Assembly (NCBI RefSeq): GCF_036226505.1
Contig: NZ_CP108484.1
Location: 7,192,001 to 7,256,000, forward strand
DNA: 64,000 bases
Direction: 5' to 3'
Source of the DNA: Kitasatospora sp. NBC_01246
GTDB taxonomy: Bacteria > Actinomycetota > Actinomycetes > Streptomycetales > Streptomycetaceae
Position 1 is the first letter of the stretch. Every line of letters starts with the position of its first letter. The translations under genes were made by a program, and so were the position numbers. Below are positions 15,701-24,567 of the stretch, piece by piece. The notes under the pieces are model-generated. The model ran no database searches. It had not been told where the DNA came from and saw only the letters and a list, made by a program, of their open reading frames with translations.

Positions 15701-16819
15701 ATGGGTGCGCAGCTGAGTGCCGAACGGACCGAGGATGTGGACCGCTCCGACGCGGCCTACCGCGGCTGGCTCAAGGAGGCGGTGCGCAAGGTCCACGCCG
15801 ATGCCAACCGCTCGGCCGACACCCACCTGCTCCGGTTCCCGCTCCCCCTCGACTGGGGCATCGACCTCTACCTCAAGGACGAATCCACCCACCCCACCGG
15901 CTCGTTGAAGCACCGGCTGGCCCGCTCGCTGTTCCTGTACGGGCTCTGCAACGGCTGGATCCGGCCCGGCAAGCCGGTGATCGAGGCGTCCAGCGGCTCC
16001 ACGGCCGTCTCCGAGGCCTACTTCGCCCAGCTCATCGGCGTGCCGTTCGTCGCGGTGATGGCCAAGTCCACCAGCCAGTCCAAGATCGACCTGATCGAGT
16101 TCCACGGCGGCGAGTGCCACCTGGTCGAGCGCTCCGACGAGGTGTACGCGGCCTCCGCCCGGCTCGCCGAGGAGACCGGCGGCCACTACATGGACCAGTT
16201 CACCTACGCGGAGCGGGCCACCGACTGGCGGGGCAACAACAACATCGCCGAGTCGATGTTCGCCCAGCTGCGCCTGGAGCCGCACCCGGAGCCGGCCTGG
16301 ATCGTCGCGACCGCCGGGACGGGCGGGACCTCGGCGACCATCGCCCGGTACGTGCACTACATGCAGTACGACACCCGGATCTGCGTCGCCGATCCGGAGA
16401 ACTCCTGTTTCTTCGAGGGCTGGGTCGGCCACGATCCGGACGCGGTCTGCGAGAGCGGCTCGCGGATCGAGGGGATCGGCCGGCCGCGGATGGAGCCGAG
16501 CTTCGTGCCCGGCGCGATCGACCGGATGATGAGGGTCCCGGACGCCGCCTCGATCGCGGCCGTGCGGGTGCTGGAGCAGGTGCTCGGCAAGAAGGCCGGC
16601 GCCTCCACCGGAACGGGGCTGTGGAGCGCGCTGAAGATCGTCGCCGAGATGCGGGCGGCCGGGGAGCGGGGGAGTGTGGTCACCCTGATCTGCGACCCGG
16701 GCGACCGCTACCTCGACAAGTACTACTCGGACGACTGGCTGGCCGGGGAGCGGATCGACATCGCGCCCCATCGGGCCCGGCTGGAGTCCTTCCTGGCCGG
16801 CGGGGCCTGGACCGGCTGA
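15701..16819 (+). CDS. PLP-dependent cysteine synthase family protein (fold type II)
   Basis: 372 residues from an ATG with an AGGAGA ribosome site. The PLP lysine is in HPTGSLKHRLARS, and the phosphate loop is ATAGTGGTSAT, as in O-acetylserine sulfhydrylases and cystathionine beta-synthases. The substrate loop EASSGSTAVSEAYFA replaces the usual SGNT motif with SGST. The C-terminus (VVTLICDPGDRYLDKYYSDDWL) is characteristic of the actinomycete branch that includes Cds1-like cysteine desulfhydrases/synthases. The exact reaction (cysteine synthesis or breakdown to H2S) cannot be decided from sequence alone. Confidence 0.85.
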   Translation: MGAQLSAERTEDVDRSDAAYRGWLKEAVRKVHADANRSADTHLLRFPLPLDWGIDLYLKDESTHPTGSLKHRLARSLFLYGLCNGWIRPGKPVIEASSGSTAVSEAYFAQLIGVPFVAVMAKSTSQSKIDLIEFHGGECHLVERSDEVYAASARLAEETGGHYMDQFTYAERATDWRGNNNIAESMFAQLRLEPHPEPAWIVATAGTGGTSATIARYVHYMQYDTRICVADPENSCFFEGWVGHDPDAVCESGSRIEGIGRPRMEPSFVPGAIDRMMRVPDAASIAAVRVLEQVLGKKAGASTGTGLWSALKIVAEMRAAGERGSVVTLICDPGDRYLDKYYSDDWLAGERIDIAPHRARLESFLAGGAWTG

Positions 16820-16895
16820 CCCGCGGCGGGCGTCACCCCTGCCCCTGGCATCGCCGCGGGCGGGGGTGGCGCTGCTCCTTTCATGGCTCTATTGC

Positions 16896-16911
16896 CTAGC
16901 GCTGCTAGAGT
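16896..16911. promoter_or_regulatory. TetR-gene operator and -10 box
   Basis: CTAGC-GCT-GCTAG (16896-16908) is a perfect 5-bp-arm dyad that overlaps the TAGAGT -10 box (16906-16911). The ATG at 16919 follows seven bases later, implying a leaderless, self-repressed gene. Confidence 0.6.
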
Positions 16912-16918
16912 CGATGTC

Positions 16919-17515
16919 ATGTCAATCCAGGAGCGCCGCGGGCGCGAACGCGCCGAGCGGCACCAGCTGATCATTCGAACCGCCCGTGAGCTGGCGGAGT
17001 CCGAGGGCTGGGAGGCGGTGACGACCCGCCGGCTGGCCGAACGGATCGAGTACAGCCAGCCCGTGCTCTACAGCCACTTCGCCGGCAAGGACGCGATCGT
17101 GGCCGCCGTCGCGCTGGAGGGCTTCGCGGAACTCGCCGCCGAGCTGCGGGCGGTCACCCGCGGGGCGGACGGGCCGGCCGGGGCCTTCCGCGCCGTCGCG
17201 GGCCGCTACCTGGCATTCGCGGCGGCCAACCCGGCACTCTACGACGCGATGTTCGTGCTCGCGACGGACCTGCCCTTCGGCCGTCCGGACTCACCCGCCC
17301 CGCTGAAGGAGGCGTTCGCCGCCCTCGCCGGACCGGTCGCCGAGGTGGCCGGGGCCGAGGACCCGGAGCCCTTCACCGAGGTGGTCTGGGCGGCCCTGCA
17401 CGGCCTGGCCACCCTCGCCCGGAGCGGCCGGCTCCGGCCGGACCACGCGGAGCCCCGCCTGGCGCTGCTGGTCGACCGGATGCTGGGCGACGAGGCGGCC
17501 GCGGAACGCGGCTGA
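16919..17515 (+). CDS. TetR/AcrR family transcriptional regulator
   Basis: 198 residues. The N-terminal HTH (about 10-60) reads RTARELAESEGWEAVTTRRLAERIEYSQPVLYSHFAGKDAIVAAVA, a textbook TetR DNA-binding domain. The C-terminal region contains AALHGLATLARSGRLRPDHAEPRLALLVDRML, matching the WHG-type (TetR_C_13-like) ligand domain. The ATG at 16919 is preferred over an upstream ATG because a TAGAGT -10 box lies seven bases before it. No divergent gene is controlled obviously; autorepression through the overlapping dyad is inferred. Confidence 0.9.
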   Translation: MSIQERRGRERAERHQLIIRTARELAESEGWEAVTTRRLAERIEYSQPVLYSHFAGKDAIVAAVALEGFAELAAELRAVTRGADGPAGAFRAVAGRYLAFAAANPALYDAMFVLATDLPFGRPDSPAPLKEAFAALAGPVAEVAGAEDPEPFTEVVWAALHGLATLARSGRLRPDHAEPRLALLVDRMLGDEAAAERG

Positions 17516-17558
17516 GCGCGGCGACCGCGCGGGTGTCCACCTGCCCGGCGGACGCTGG

Positions 17559-19970
17559 TCAGGGCAGGCGGGCCGCCGGCAGGTCGGCGGGGACGAGCAG
17601 TTGCAGCTCCTCGGTCGACGGATCCGCGAGGTGGGCGACCCGCATGGCGTGCCGCTCCACCATCGTCTCGAAGACCTGCCGCGCGGTGCGCCCGTTGCCG
17701 AAGTTGGGGCCGCGCTCCAGCGTCCCGAAGTGCAGGAGCAGTGCGCCCTCGGTCGCCTCGGCCAGCGCGTACTCGTGCTCGGCGCACTGCGCGCGGGCGA
17801 TCTCCAGCAACTCCTCCGCGGAGTAGTCGGGGAAGGTGATGGTGCGGGAGAACCTGGACGAGACACCGGGGTTGGCGGAGAGGAAGCGTTCCATCTCGGC
17901 GGTGTAACCGGCCACGATGACGACCACTTCGTCCCGGTGGTCCTCCATCAGTTTGACCAGGGTGTCGATCGCCTCCCGGCCGAAGTCCCGGGCCCCGTCC
18001 TCGGGTGCCAGCGCGTACGCCTCGTCGATGAAGAGCACGCCGCCGCGCGCCCGGTCGAAGGCGGCCGCGGTGCGGATCGCGGTGGAGCCGATGTGCTCGC
18101 CGACCAGGTCCACCCGGGCCACCTCGACCAGGTGCCCGCGCTGGAGCACCCCGAGCGAGGCCAGGATCTCGCCGTAGAGCCGGGCCACGGTGGTCTTGCC
18201 GGTGCCGGGGGCCCCCGTGAAGACGAGGTGGCGGCGGAGCGAGGGGGCCTTCAGCCCGGCCTGGCGGCGCCGGCGCCCGACCGCGATCAGGTCGATCAGG
18301 GTCCGGACCTCCTGCTTGACGGTGGCCAGGCCGACCAGCGCGTCGAGTTCGGCCAGCGCCTCGTCGGCCGGGCGGCAGTCCGGGATCGGCCCGATCGCCG
18401 AAGGCGCCGGCAACGCCGGTGCGGTGGCCGTCAGTTGGGCGGCCTGTGCGGTCCGTGCGGCGCGGGGGGCCGGCAGCTCGGCGGCCGGAGCGGCCGGGGC
18501 GACGTCGTCCGACGTGCAGGCCTCCACCACCGGGCCGGGTTCGGAGAACTCGAAGCCGGCCCGTTCGTTCTGCTCGGCCCGGCAGCGGGTCAGCACCGTG
18601 CGGCAGCCGTCGATGATGTGGAAGCCGAAGCCCTTGCCGTGCGAGACCCGGCAGTCCTCGAAGGTTCCCCGGCCCTGGGCGGAGACGTAGACGCCGGCGT
18701 CCGAGCTGGCCCGGACGGTGCAGTCGCGCAGGACCGGGTCGGCGCCCTTGGTGACGATCACGCCGGTCGCGACGTCGGAGATCTCGCAGTCGGTGAGCAG
18801 CCCGCCGCTGCCGTGGTCGCGGAACCAGAGCCCGGTGCCGGCCTCCTGGACCCGGCAGCCGCTCAGCGTCACCCCGGCGCCGCCGCTGACCGAGACGGCC
18901 GAGCTGCGGATCCGGCTGAACGAGCAGCCCTCGGCGGTGGCGGCGGAGTCGCGGTCGAGCACGAAGAGCGCGTCCGGCAGGTCGTGCAGCGAGCAGTCGG
19001 TGAGGGTCAGCCGGGCGCCGTCGCTGACCCAGAGGGCCGGGTACTCGCCGGTCGAGCTGTGGATCTCGCAGGATTCGGCGATGGCCTCGGTGCCCTGGTC
19101 CCAGACCGAGAGCGCACCGCGCCCGAAGTCCCGCACGGTGGTGCCGGCCAGCGTGAGCCGGGCCCGGCCGCGCAGGTCGGCGCCGTTCTCCGGCAGGTCG
19201 TGCACCCGGCAGCCGGTCAGGACGAGTTCGGCCTCGCTGTCCAGGGTGATCCCGTTGCCGGTGACCCGGTGGATGTCGCAGTCGACCAGCCGGCCGCCGG
19301 CGTGGGCCTCCGCCTGGACGCCGCTGCCGCGGATCTCGTAGATCTCGCAACCGGTCAGCTCGGCGGCGCTGCCCGGGTCGGTCAGGAGCACCCCGGCGCC
19401 GGTCGCGTGGTGGACCCGGCAGCGTTCCAACGCGGCCGTGGCCCCGCCGAGCACGGCCAGTCCGGCCTGTCCGGCGGCGGCGACCTCGCAGTCCTCGAAG
19501 GCCGCCGCGGTGCCCTCGCCGCGCAGCCGCAGGCCCAGCCCGGCGGGGTTGGCGACCACGCAGCCGCGCAGGGTGGGCCGGGCTCCGCCGGTGACCTCGA
19601 CGCCGGTGGCCGAGCGGGTCTCCACCCGGCAGCCGCCGAGCGCGGGCGTCGCCTCCGGGCCGGTGATCAGCACGGCCGGGAGGGAGCTGTCGCTGCCCTC
19701 GATCACCAGGTCGCGGACGGTCGCGGCGGCCGTCACGGTCAGCGGGACACCGCTCGGGGGGTCGATCCGGACCGTGCCGGGGCCCTGCGCCGGGACGATC
19801 GTGACCGGCTTGTCCAGGACGAGGTTCTCCCGGTAGGTGCCGGGTCGGACGGTCACGGTGTCGCCCGGCTCGGCGGCCGCGAGGGCCTCCGTGAGGGTGT
19901 CGTACTCGCCGGCGCGGCGACGCCAGCGGGAGGCGCTGTCCTGGGTGACTCGGACCCTGTGCTCAGCCAT
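17559..19970 (-). CDS. Right-handed beta-helix repeat protein fused to a CbxX/EccA-type AAA+ ATPase
   Basis: 803 residues. Residues about 20-480 are a parallel beta-helix: a pectate-lyase-like entry (YDTLTEALAAAEPGDTVTVRPGTYRENLVLDKPVTIV) followed by roughly 17 coils of about 23 residues, many carrying a Cys in the pattern LxxCxV/I. An Ala/Pro-rich linker (about 490-530) leads to a CbxX/CfqX AAA+ domain with Walker A GAPGTGKT (about 585-592), Walker B VLFIDEAYAL (about 647) and the loop GYTAEMERFLSANPGVSSRF. The same AAA type occurs in RuBisCO activase CbbX and in the T7SS ATPase EccA. There is no signal peptide. No Esx genes are nearby. The role is unknown; a scaffold-directed remodelling ATPase is inferred. 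Confidence 0.85.
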   Translation of the reverse strand: MAEHRVRVTQDSASRWRRRAGEYDTLTEALAAAEPGDTVTVRPGTYRENLVLDKPVTIVPAQGPGTVRIDPPSGVPLTVTAAATVRDLVIEGSDSSLPAVLITGPEATPALGGCRVETRSATGVEVTGGARPTLRGCVVANPAGLGLRLRGEGTAAAFEDCEVAAAGQAGLAVLGGATAALERCRVHHATGAGVLLTDPGSAAELTGCEIYEIRGSGVQAEAHAGGRLVDCDIHRVTGNGITLDSEAELVLTGCRVHDLPENGADLRGRARLTLAGTTVRDFGRGALSVWDQGTEAIAESCEIHSSTGEYPALWVSDGARLTLTDCSLHDLPDALFVLDRDSAATAEGCSFSRIRSSAVSVSGGAGVTLSGCRVQEAGTGLWFRDHGSGGLLTDCEISDVATGVIVTKGADPVLRDCTVRASSDAGVYVSAQGRGTFEDCRVSHGKGFGFHIIDGCRTVLTRCRAEQNERAGFEFSEPGPVVEACTSDDVAPAAPAAELPAPRAARTAQAAQLTATAPALPAPSAIGPIPDCRPADEALAELDALVGLATVKQEVRTLIDLIAVGRRRRQAGLKAPSLRRHLVFTGAPGTGKTTVARLYGEILASLGVLQRGHLVEVARVDLVGEHIGSTAIRTAAAFDRARGGVLFIDEAYALAPEDGARDFGREAIDTLVKLMEDHRDEVVVIVAGYTAEMERFLSANPGVSSRFSRTITFPDYSAEELLEIARAQCAEHEYALAEATEGALLLHFGTLERGPNFGNGRTARQVFETMVERHAMRVAHLADPSTEELQLLVPADLPAARLP

Positions 19971-20343
19971 GACGGTCTGTCGTCCCCACCTTCATCGAGC
20001 CGGCGATCCCATCGGGCCGCACGCGCGGGGTGCGCGGGTGGCCCGCCCACCGTAGCGCGCCCGCGACGGTGCTCCGGCCGCCGGCGGCCGGCCCCGGCCG
20101 GGGACCGTTCCGGGTTCCACACATGTTTCAACGAGCGCACACAGTCGGGGTTCCGAACGCGGCGCCGGCGCGGCCGTGTCCGGCGACGGCGCATCCGGGG
20201 CGCGGAGCGGCGCCCGGGGCGGCGACAGGGCGGTGTACGGAGGGCCGTTCGTGGCCAAGGCCGGGGCGGCCGGGCCCCCGGAGGGGCCGGCCCACCGGGC
20301 GACGGCCGCGCGGACCGCGGGTCCGCCGGCGGCGCGGGCGGGA
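19971..20343. other. Intergenic region upstream of the beta-helix/AAA+ gene
   Basis: About 370 bp with no credible coding frame. On the minus strand TTGAAA near 20134 could be a -35 element for the beta-helix gene, but no matching TANNNT is clear. It contains the GC palindrome GGCCGCCGGCGGCC around 20078. Confidence 0.4.
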
Positions 20344-20370
20344 GGGGCGCCCGCCGCTCGCGGGCGCCCC
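20344..20370. terminator. Hairpin terminator of the MOSC gene
   Basis: Perfect 11-bp arms GGGGCGCCCGC (20344-20354) and GCGGGCGCCCC (20360-20370) with a 5-nt loop, just 5 bp beyond the MOSC stop codon. Confidence 0.65.
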
Positions 20371-20374
20371 CGGC

Positions 20375-21256
20375 TCACACCCGTTCGTCCGCCGGCCAGT
20401 GCGCGCCGCCCTCCAGCAGCTCGACCTCGTCGCCGAGCCGGAGCGTGCCGAGCACGTCGCCCCCGACGCCGGCCGGGCGCTCGGGGATCAGGTTCTGCCC
20501 GAACGAGGCCTTCTTCAGCAGCCGGTGGTGCCGGGCCAGGGTGCGCAGCGGCTCGGGACCGCGCCGCTCGCCGCTCTCCTGGTCGGTGGTGGTGACCACG
20601 CAGCGCCCGCACGGCTTGACCACCTTGAAGGTCAACTCGCCGATCCGGATCCGGCGCCAGGCGTCCTCGGCCCACGGCTCGCTGCCGGAGACGACCACGT
20701 TGGGGCGGAACCGGGCCATCGGGAGCACATCGTGGCCCTCCGGGTGCTCCTGTGCGATCAGCGCGTTGAGCCGGTCCAGCGAAGCGGTGGTGGTGAGCAG
20801 CAGCGGGAAGCCGTCGGCCATCGAGACGGTGTCGCCGGGCCCGCCGAACTTCGGGTCGACCGGGCGGGCCCGGGGGTCGTCCAGGTGCACCAGCCGGTAG
20901 TCGCCGTTCAGCTGCTCGGCGATCCAGAGCTGGGCTTCCTTGGCGGCCTCGGCGGCGTGGAACCGGGTGCCCCAGACCTCGACCTCGGCGAGCGGGTCGC
21001 CGGCGGCGGCGCCGGGCGCCGGAACCTCGATCCGGGAGCCGCCGGGAGCGGTCAGCACCAGCGTGCCGTCGGCGGCCGGTTCGGCGCGGATCAGACCGAC
21101 GGCGGTGTCGTCGCGCTGGCTGACGAAGCGCCCGGTGGCGTCCACCAGCATCCAGCGCCGGTCGCCGGCCAGCCCCCACGGCTCGACCTGGGCATGTTCG
21201 GGGCTCAGGCGGTACATCGACTTGACGGGGTGGATGTGGAGTCCGGTGAGCAGCAT
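20375..21256 (-). CDS. MOSC domain-containing protein (MOSC_N + MOSC)
   Basis: 293 residues from the ATG at 21256. The N-terminal beta-barrel domain begins LLTGLHIHPVKSMYRLSPEHAQVEPWGLAGDRRWMLVD, the hallmark of the MOSC_N domain. The C-terminal MOSC domain has RFRPNVVVSGSEPWAEDAWRRIRIGELTFKVVKPCGRCVVTTTDQESGERRGPEPLRTLARHHR, with the conserved Cys of PCGRC that binds molybdenum cofactor sulfur. It resembles mARC/YcbX-type enzymes that reduce N-hydroxylated bases, though substrate is not predictable. It is followed by a strong hairpin. Confidence 0.9.
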   Translation of the reverse strand: MLLTGLHIHPVKSMYRLSPEHAQVEPWGLAGDRRWMLVDATGRFVSQRDDTAVGLIRAEPAADGTLVLTAPGGSRIEVPAPGAAAGDPLAEVEVWGTRFHAAEAAKEAQLWIAEQLNGDYRLVHLDDPRARPVDPKFGGPGDTVSMADGFPLLLTTTASLDRLNALIAQEHPEGHDVLPMARFRPNVVVSGSEPWAEDAWRRIRIGELTFKVVKPCGRCVVTTTDQESGERRGPEPLRTLARHHRLLKKASFGQNLIPERPAGVGGDVLGTLRLGDEVELLEGGAHWPADERV

Positions 21257-21470
21257 CCCCCCATCCTGCCAGCTCCCCCCGGGAGCCCGGCGTCCTGCCC
21301 TCCGCGGCCGCCCGGGGCCGGAACGCGCACGGACCGCCTGGACGCCGTGGGGTGGCGGTCCGGGCGGTCCGTGGATGACCCGTTTCTCCGTACGCCCGGC
21401 GCGGGATGACGTCGGGATCGTGCTCAGGTGCTGCGGGCGGGGGCCGGGTGGGGCCGGCCGGGGGTGTCGG

Positions 21471-22304
21471 TCAGTAGCCCTGCCCCTGGGGCTGGTAGCC
21501 CTGCTGGAACTGGGCGGGCTCGCCGTACGGGCCCGGACGCTGCGGCTGCATCGGGCGGACCGGAGCGACCGGGGTGACGGCCGGGCGCAGCTGCGCGCCG
21601 CCGAACCCCTGCTCGCCGCCCTGGCCCTGGAAGCCGCCACCGTTCTGGCCCGGGGCGCCGAAGGACTGCTGGCCGCCGAAGCTCTGCTGCCCGCCGAAGC
21701 TCTGCGGGCCGCCGTGCGGCTGACCGCCGCCGTGCGGCTGGCCGCCGAAGGAGCCGGGCGCGCCCATCGGCTGCGCGCCGAAGGTCTGCTGGCCGCCCTG
21801 GCCGGCCCCGACGAAGGTGTTCTGGCCGCCGAAGCTCTGGCCGCCGGAGGGCTGGAAGGCGCCGCCGCCGGTGGCCTGCGAGAAGCCGGGGGCGGGGGCC
21901 TGCGGCCGCTGCGCGGACAGGTACGGCTGGGGGGCGCCGTAGCCGGGGGCGGGCGGCTGGGGCGCGGAGGCGTACGCCGGTGCGGGCTGCGCCGGGATGT
22001 ACGCCGTGGTGGGGCCGGCGGAGGGAGCGCTGCTCGGGCCGGGGCCCAGGGCGAGGCGCGCGGGCGGCAGCGCGGGGAGGTTGCTGCCGGGGGTGTCGTA
22101 CCCGGTCGCGTACCGGTTCTCGTAGGACTGGCCGAGGCTTGATCCGTAACCGGACGACAGTGCCGGCGGCAGGGCGGCCGGCACGTTGATGGGCGCGATC
22201 TGCGGGACACCGCGCTCTGCGACGAGGCTGTCGTAGATGGGCGTGCCGGAGGAGAAGGACGGAGGGGGGTAGCCGACTCCGTCGTAGGAGCGGGGCGAGG
22301 TCAT
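21471..22304 (-). CDS. DUF6643 family protein, Gln/Gly/Pro-rich
   Basis: 277 residues from the ATG at 22304 (MTSPRSYDGVGYPPPSF). The first 60 residues are conserved-looking (TPIYDSLVAERGVPQIAPINVP), as I remember for the streptomycete DUF6643 family. The rest is low complexity, with tandem SFGGQ/QSFGG and GGQPHGG repeats (residues about 165-235) and many Pro-Gln pairs, so it is probably disordered. There is no signal peptide or membrane segment. Function unknown. A frame-open upstream extension is rejected because it lacks the family N-terminus. Confidence 0.75.
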   Translation of the reverse strand: MTSPRSYDGVGYPPPSFSSGTPIYDSLVAERGVPQIAPINVPAALPPALSSGYGSSLGQSYENRYATGYDTPGSNLPALPPARLALGPGPSSAPSAGPTTAYIPAQPAPAYASAPQPPAPGYGAPQPYLSAQRPQAPAPGFSQATGGGAFQPSGGQSFGGQNTFVGAGQGGQQTFGAQPMGAPGSFGGQPHGGGQPHGGPQSFGGQQSFGGQQSFGAPGQNGGGFQGQGGEQGFGGAQLRPAVTPVAPVRPMQPQRPGPYGEPAQFQQGYQPQGQGY

Positions 22305-22659
22305 GGGCCATACGGTAAGCCCACAATGCGCCTGCTGAGGAGAGTGGGAGGGCGAGCAGTTCGAGTGTTTACACAGTCTTCGCTCGCACAAAAGTTTCGA
22401 AAGTGCGAAGAACGGACATTCCGGCGACGACTTCCGGCCAGCTTCGGACCGGGGTGCGCGGTCGAACAGAGCCCGGACTGGGCTGGTGAAGCCCCGTGCG
22501 GTGACGGGCCGGTGGACGGTTCCGGGCCGGGCGAAGAAACTTTTGCGGTCAGGGCGTGCGCCGGCGCATTCAAGCCCCCGCCGACTGCGCGGCGAGGGCT
22601 CGTGAATGTTTCGGGGATAAAGTCACGGTGAGAGCCGCCGGGCGTGGCAGAACCCGAGG
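22305..22659. other. AT-richer intergenic region upstream of DUF6643 with a dyad
   Basis: About 355 bp between mscL and the DUF6643 gene. No gene is seen. Around 22378-22410 an inverted repeat pairs CTTCGCTCGCAC with GTGCGAAG about TTTCGAAA (22395-22402), in a locally AT-rich stretch about 75 bp before the DUF6643 start. It is a likely promoter/operator. Confidence 0.4.
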
Positions 22660-23115
22660 TCAGCGCACCTGGAGCGGCTCCGCCACGGACTGCGCCGGGA
22701 AGCCCGGCCGACCGGCCACCTCGGAGGTGCAGAACGAGCAGCGCACCGCCGCCGCCGGGATCGGGCTCAGGCACTCCGGGCAGTCCGCCTTGGCCACCGG
22801 GGCGGGCTTGGCGCCGTCCAGCCGGGCCTGCAGCCGGCCGACCGGGACCACCACGATGAAGTAGATCACCGCGGCCACCAGCACGAAGCTGATCAGCGCG
22901 TTCACGAAGACGCCGTACGGGAAGTTCGTCCCGGCCACCGCGAAGGTCTTCTGCGTGAAGTCGCCGACGGCGCCGCTCGCGACCCCGATGAGCGGGGTGA
23001 GGAACGCCGTGACGAACCCGGTGACGACAGCGGTGAACGCCGCACCGATGACGATGCCGACCGCGAGGTCCACGACGTTTCCGCGCAGCAGGAAGCTGCG
23101 GAATCCCTTGAGCAC
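22660..23115 (-). CDS. mscL: Large-conductance mechanosensitive channel MscL with C-terminal Cys4 motif
   Basis: 151 residues from a GTG with GGAG seven bases upstream. The N-terminal helix and pore-lining TM1 read FRSFLLRGNVVDLAVGIVIGAAFTAVVTGFVTAFLTPLIG; TM2 reads ALISFVLVAAVIYFIVVVPVGRL. This is the homopentameric channel that vents solutes on osmotic downshock. Unusually, the C-terminal helix is replaced by a sequence with C-x2-C-x11-C-x2-C (CPECLSPIPAAAVRCSFC), a probable zinc knuckle, instead of the usual charged bundle. Confidence 0.88.
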   Translation of the reverse strand: MLKGFRSFLLRGNVVDLAVGIVIGAAFTAVVTGFVTAFLTPLIGVASGAVGDFTQKTFAVAGTNFPYGVFVNALISFVLVAAVIYFIVVVPVGRLQARLDGAKPAPVAKADCPECLSPIPAAAVRCSFCTSEVAGRPGFPAQSVAEPLQVR

Positions 23116-23243
23116 CGGGTGACTCCAAATCCGTACGGGGGAGGGTGAGATGGGGCCGCGGGCCCCGGCCGGACATCCTGCCGACCGGGCGGGGCCGCGG
23201 TCCAACCGCGTTCACCCGATCCGCCTAACGGGACGCGGCCCGG

Positions 23244-24437
23244 TCAGGCGGCGCGCAGACGCTCCGCGTACGGCTGGATCCGGACTACCGCTCCGGCGAT
23301 CCGGCGTACCGTGGGCGCGTCCATCTGGGTCCAGAGCGGCACCGTCAGCACCGAGTCCGCCAGCCGGTCGGTCAGCGGGAGCGACTCGGCCTGGCCGAGG
23401 TGGGCGTAGGCCCGCTGGCGCTGCACCGGCGGGTGGAAGTAGCGGCGCGAGTCGATGCCCTCCGCCCTGAGCGCGTCGGCGAGTTGGCGCGTGCTGAGCC
23501 CGAACGCCGCGGCGTCCAGGACGAGCGTGAGGTCCTTGAAGGTGGACACGTCGCCGTCCTCCGGCAGGGCCAGCCGCAGCCCCGGCAGTCCGGCGGTCAC
23601 GGCGGCGAACTCGGCGACGAGTGTGCCCCGGTGGACCACCCGTTCGGGCAGCCCGGCCAGCCAGTTGAGACCGACGGCGGCGTGCAGCTCGCTCATTCGG
23701 GCATTCAGGCCGGGGAACAGCGTGTCGTAGTCGCCCGGGTTGCCGTAGTCGCGGGCGGTGCGCAGCCGTCCGGCGAGCGCGGCGTCCCGGGTGGCGACCA
23801 GGCCGCCCTCACCGGCCACCGCGACCTTGGTGGGGCTCATCGAGAACACCTCGGCGTAGCCGAAGTTGCCGATCGGCACACCGCGGCGGCTGCTGCCGAA
23901 GCCGTGCGCGGAGTCGTACACCAGCGGCACGCCGGCCGCGTCGGCGACCTCCTGGAGGCGCTCCACCTGGCAGGGCGTGCCGTACACGTGGGTGGCCATC
24001 AGCGCGGCCGGGCGGTCGGCGGCGGCGAGCCGGGCGGCGGCGTCCTCGGGGTCCAGGGTGATGTCGCGCTCACGGGCCTCGGCGAACACCGGGGTGCCGC
24101 CGGCCCAGTGCGCGGCGTGGGCGGTGGCGGAGAAGGTGAAGCCGGGCATCACCACCGGGCGGCCGTCGGCCACACCGGCCGCCTGGAGCACCAGCATCAG
24201 GCCGGCGGTGCAGTTGGAGACGGCCACCACGTGCGGCACGTCCAGCAGTTCGGCGGCGGCCTCCTCCAGCTCGGCGACGGTACGGCCGTTGGTCAGTTGC
24301 CCGCTGTCCAGGACGGCGCCGAGCCGCTCCAGCAGGGTGGCGCGGTCCGGGACCTGGACGCGGGTGAGCGGGAGCCCCTCCGGGAAGGCGGGCGTGCCGC
24401 CGAGGGCGGCGGGCAGGGCAAGGGTGTCGGTGGTCAT
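23244..24437 (-). CDS. DegT/DnrJ/EryC1/StrS family PLP-dependent sugar aminotransferase
   Basis: 397 residues. The N-terminus is LTRVQVPDRATLLERLGAVLDSGQLTNGRTVAELEEAAAELLDVPHVVAVSNCTAGL; the PLP Asp is in LVYDSAHGFGS and the Schiff-base Lys is in FSMSPTKVAVAGEGGLVAT. The family aminates keto-sugars bound to nucleotides. It is the last gene of a leftward operon that begins with the Wzz-like gene at 30469. That placement suggests it makes an amino-sugar for the surface polysaccharide. Confidence 0.9.
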   Translation of the reverse strand: MTTDTLALPAALGGTPAFPEGLPLTRVQVPDRATLLERLGAVLDSGQLTNGRTVAELEEAAAELLDVPHVVAVSNCTAGLMLVLQAAGVADGRPVVMPGFTFSATAHAAHWAGGTPVFAEARERDITLDPEDAAARLAAADRPAALMATHVYGTPCQVERLQEVADAAGVPLVYDSAHGFGSSRRGVPIGNFGYAEVFSMSPTKVAVAGEGGLVATRDAALAGRLRTARDYGNPGDYDTLFPGLNARMSELHAAVGLNWLAGLPERVVHRGTLVAEFAAVTAGLPGLRLALPEDGDVSTFKDLTLVLDAAAFGLSTRQLADALRAEGIDSRRYFHPPVQRQRAYAHLGQAESLPLTDRLADSVLTVPLWTQMDAPTVRRIAGAVVRIQPYAERLRAA

Positions 24438-24567
24438 CAGATACCTCCGTGGGTAGTCCGGTGCTCGCCAGTGGCGGGGGAGTGCGAACGGGCGGTGGTG
24501 TCCGCGAGGTCGGCGGAGCCCTGGAACCGGGCGCCGGGACGGGCCGGAGCCGGGGCGGGGGGAGGGG

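Noticed and set aside
20030..22142. Rightward open frames across MOSC/DUF6643
   Set aside because: They lie antisense to genes with recognisable domains and have only Ala/Gly/Arg-rich sequence.
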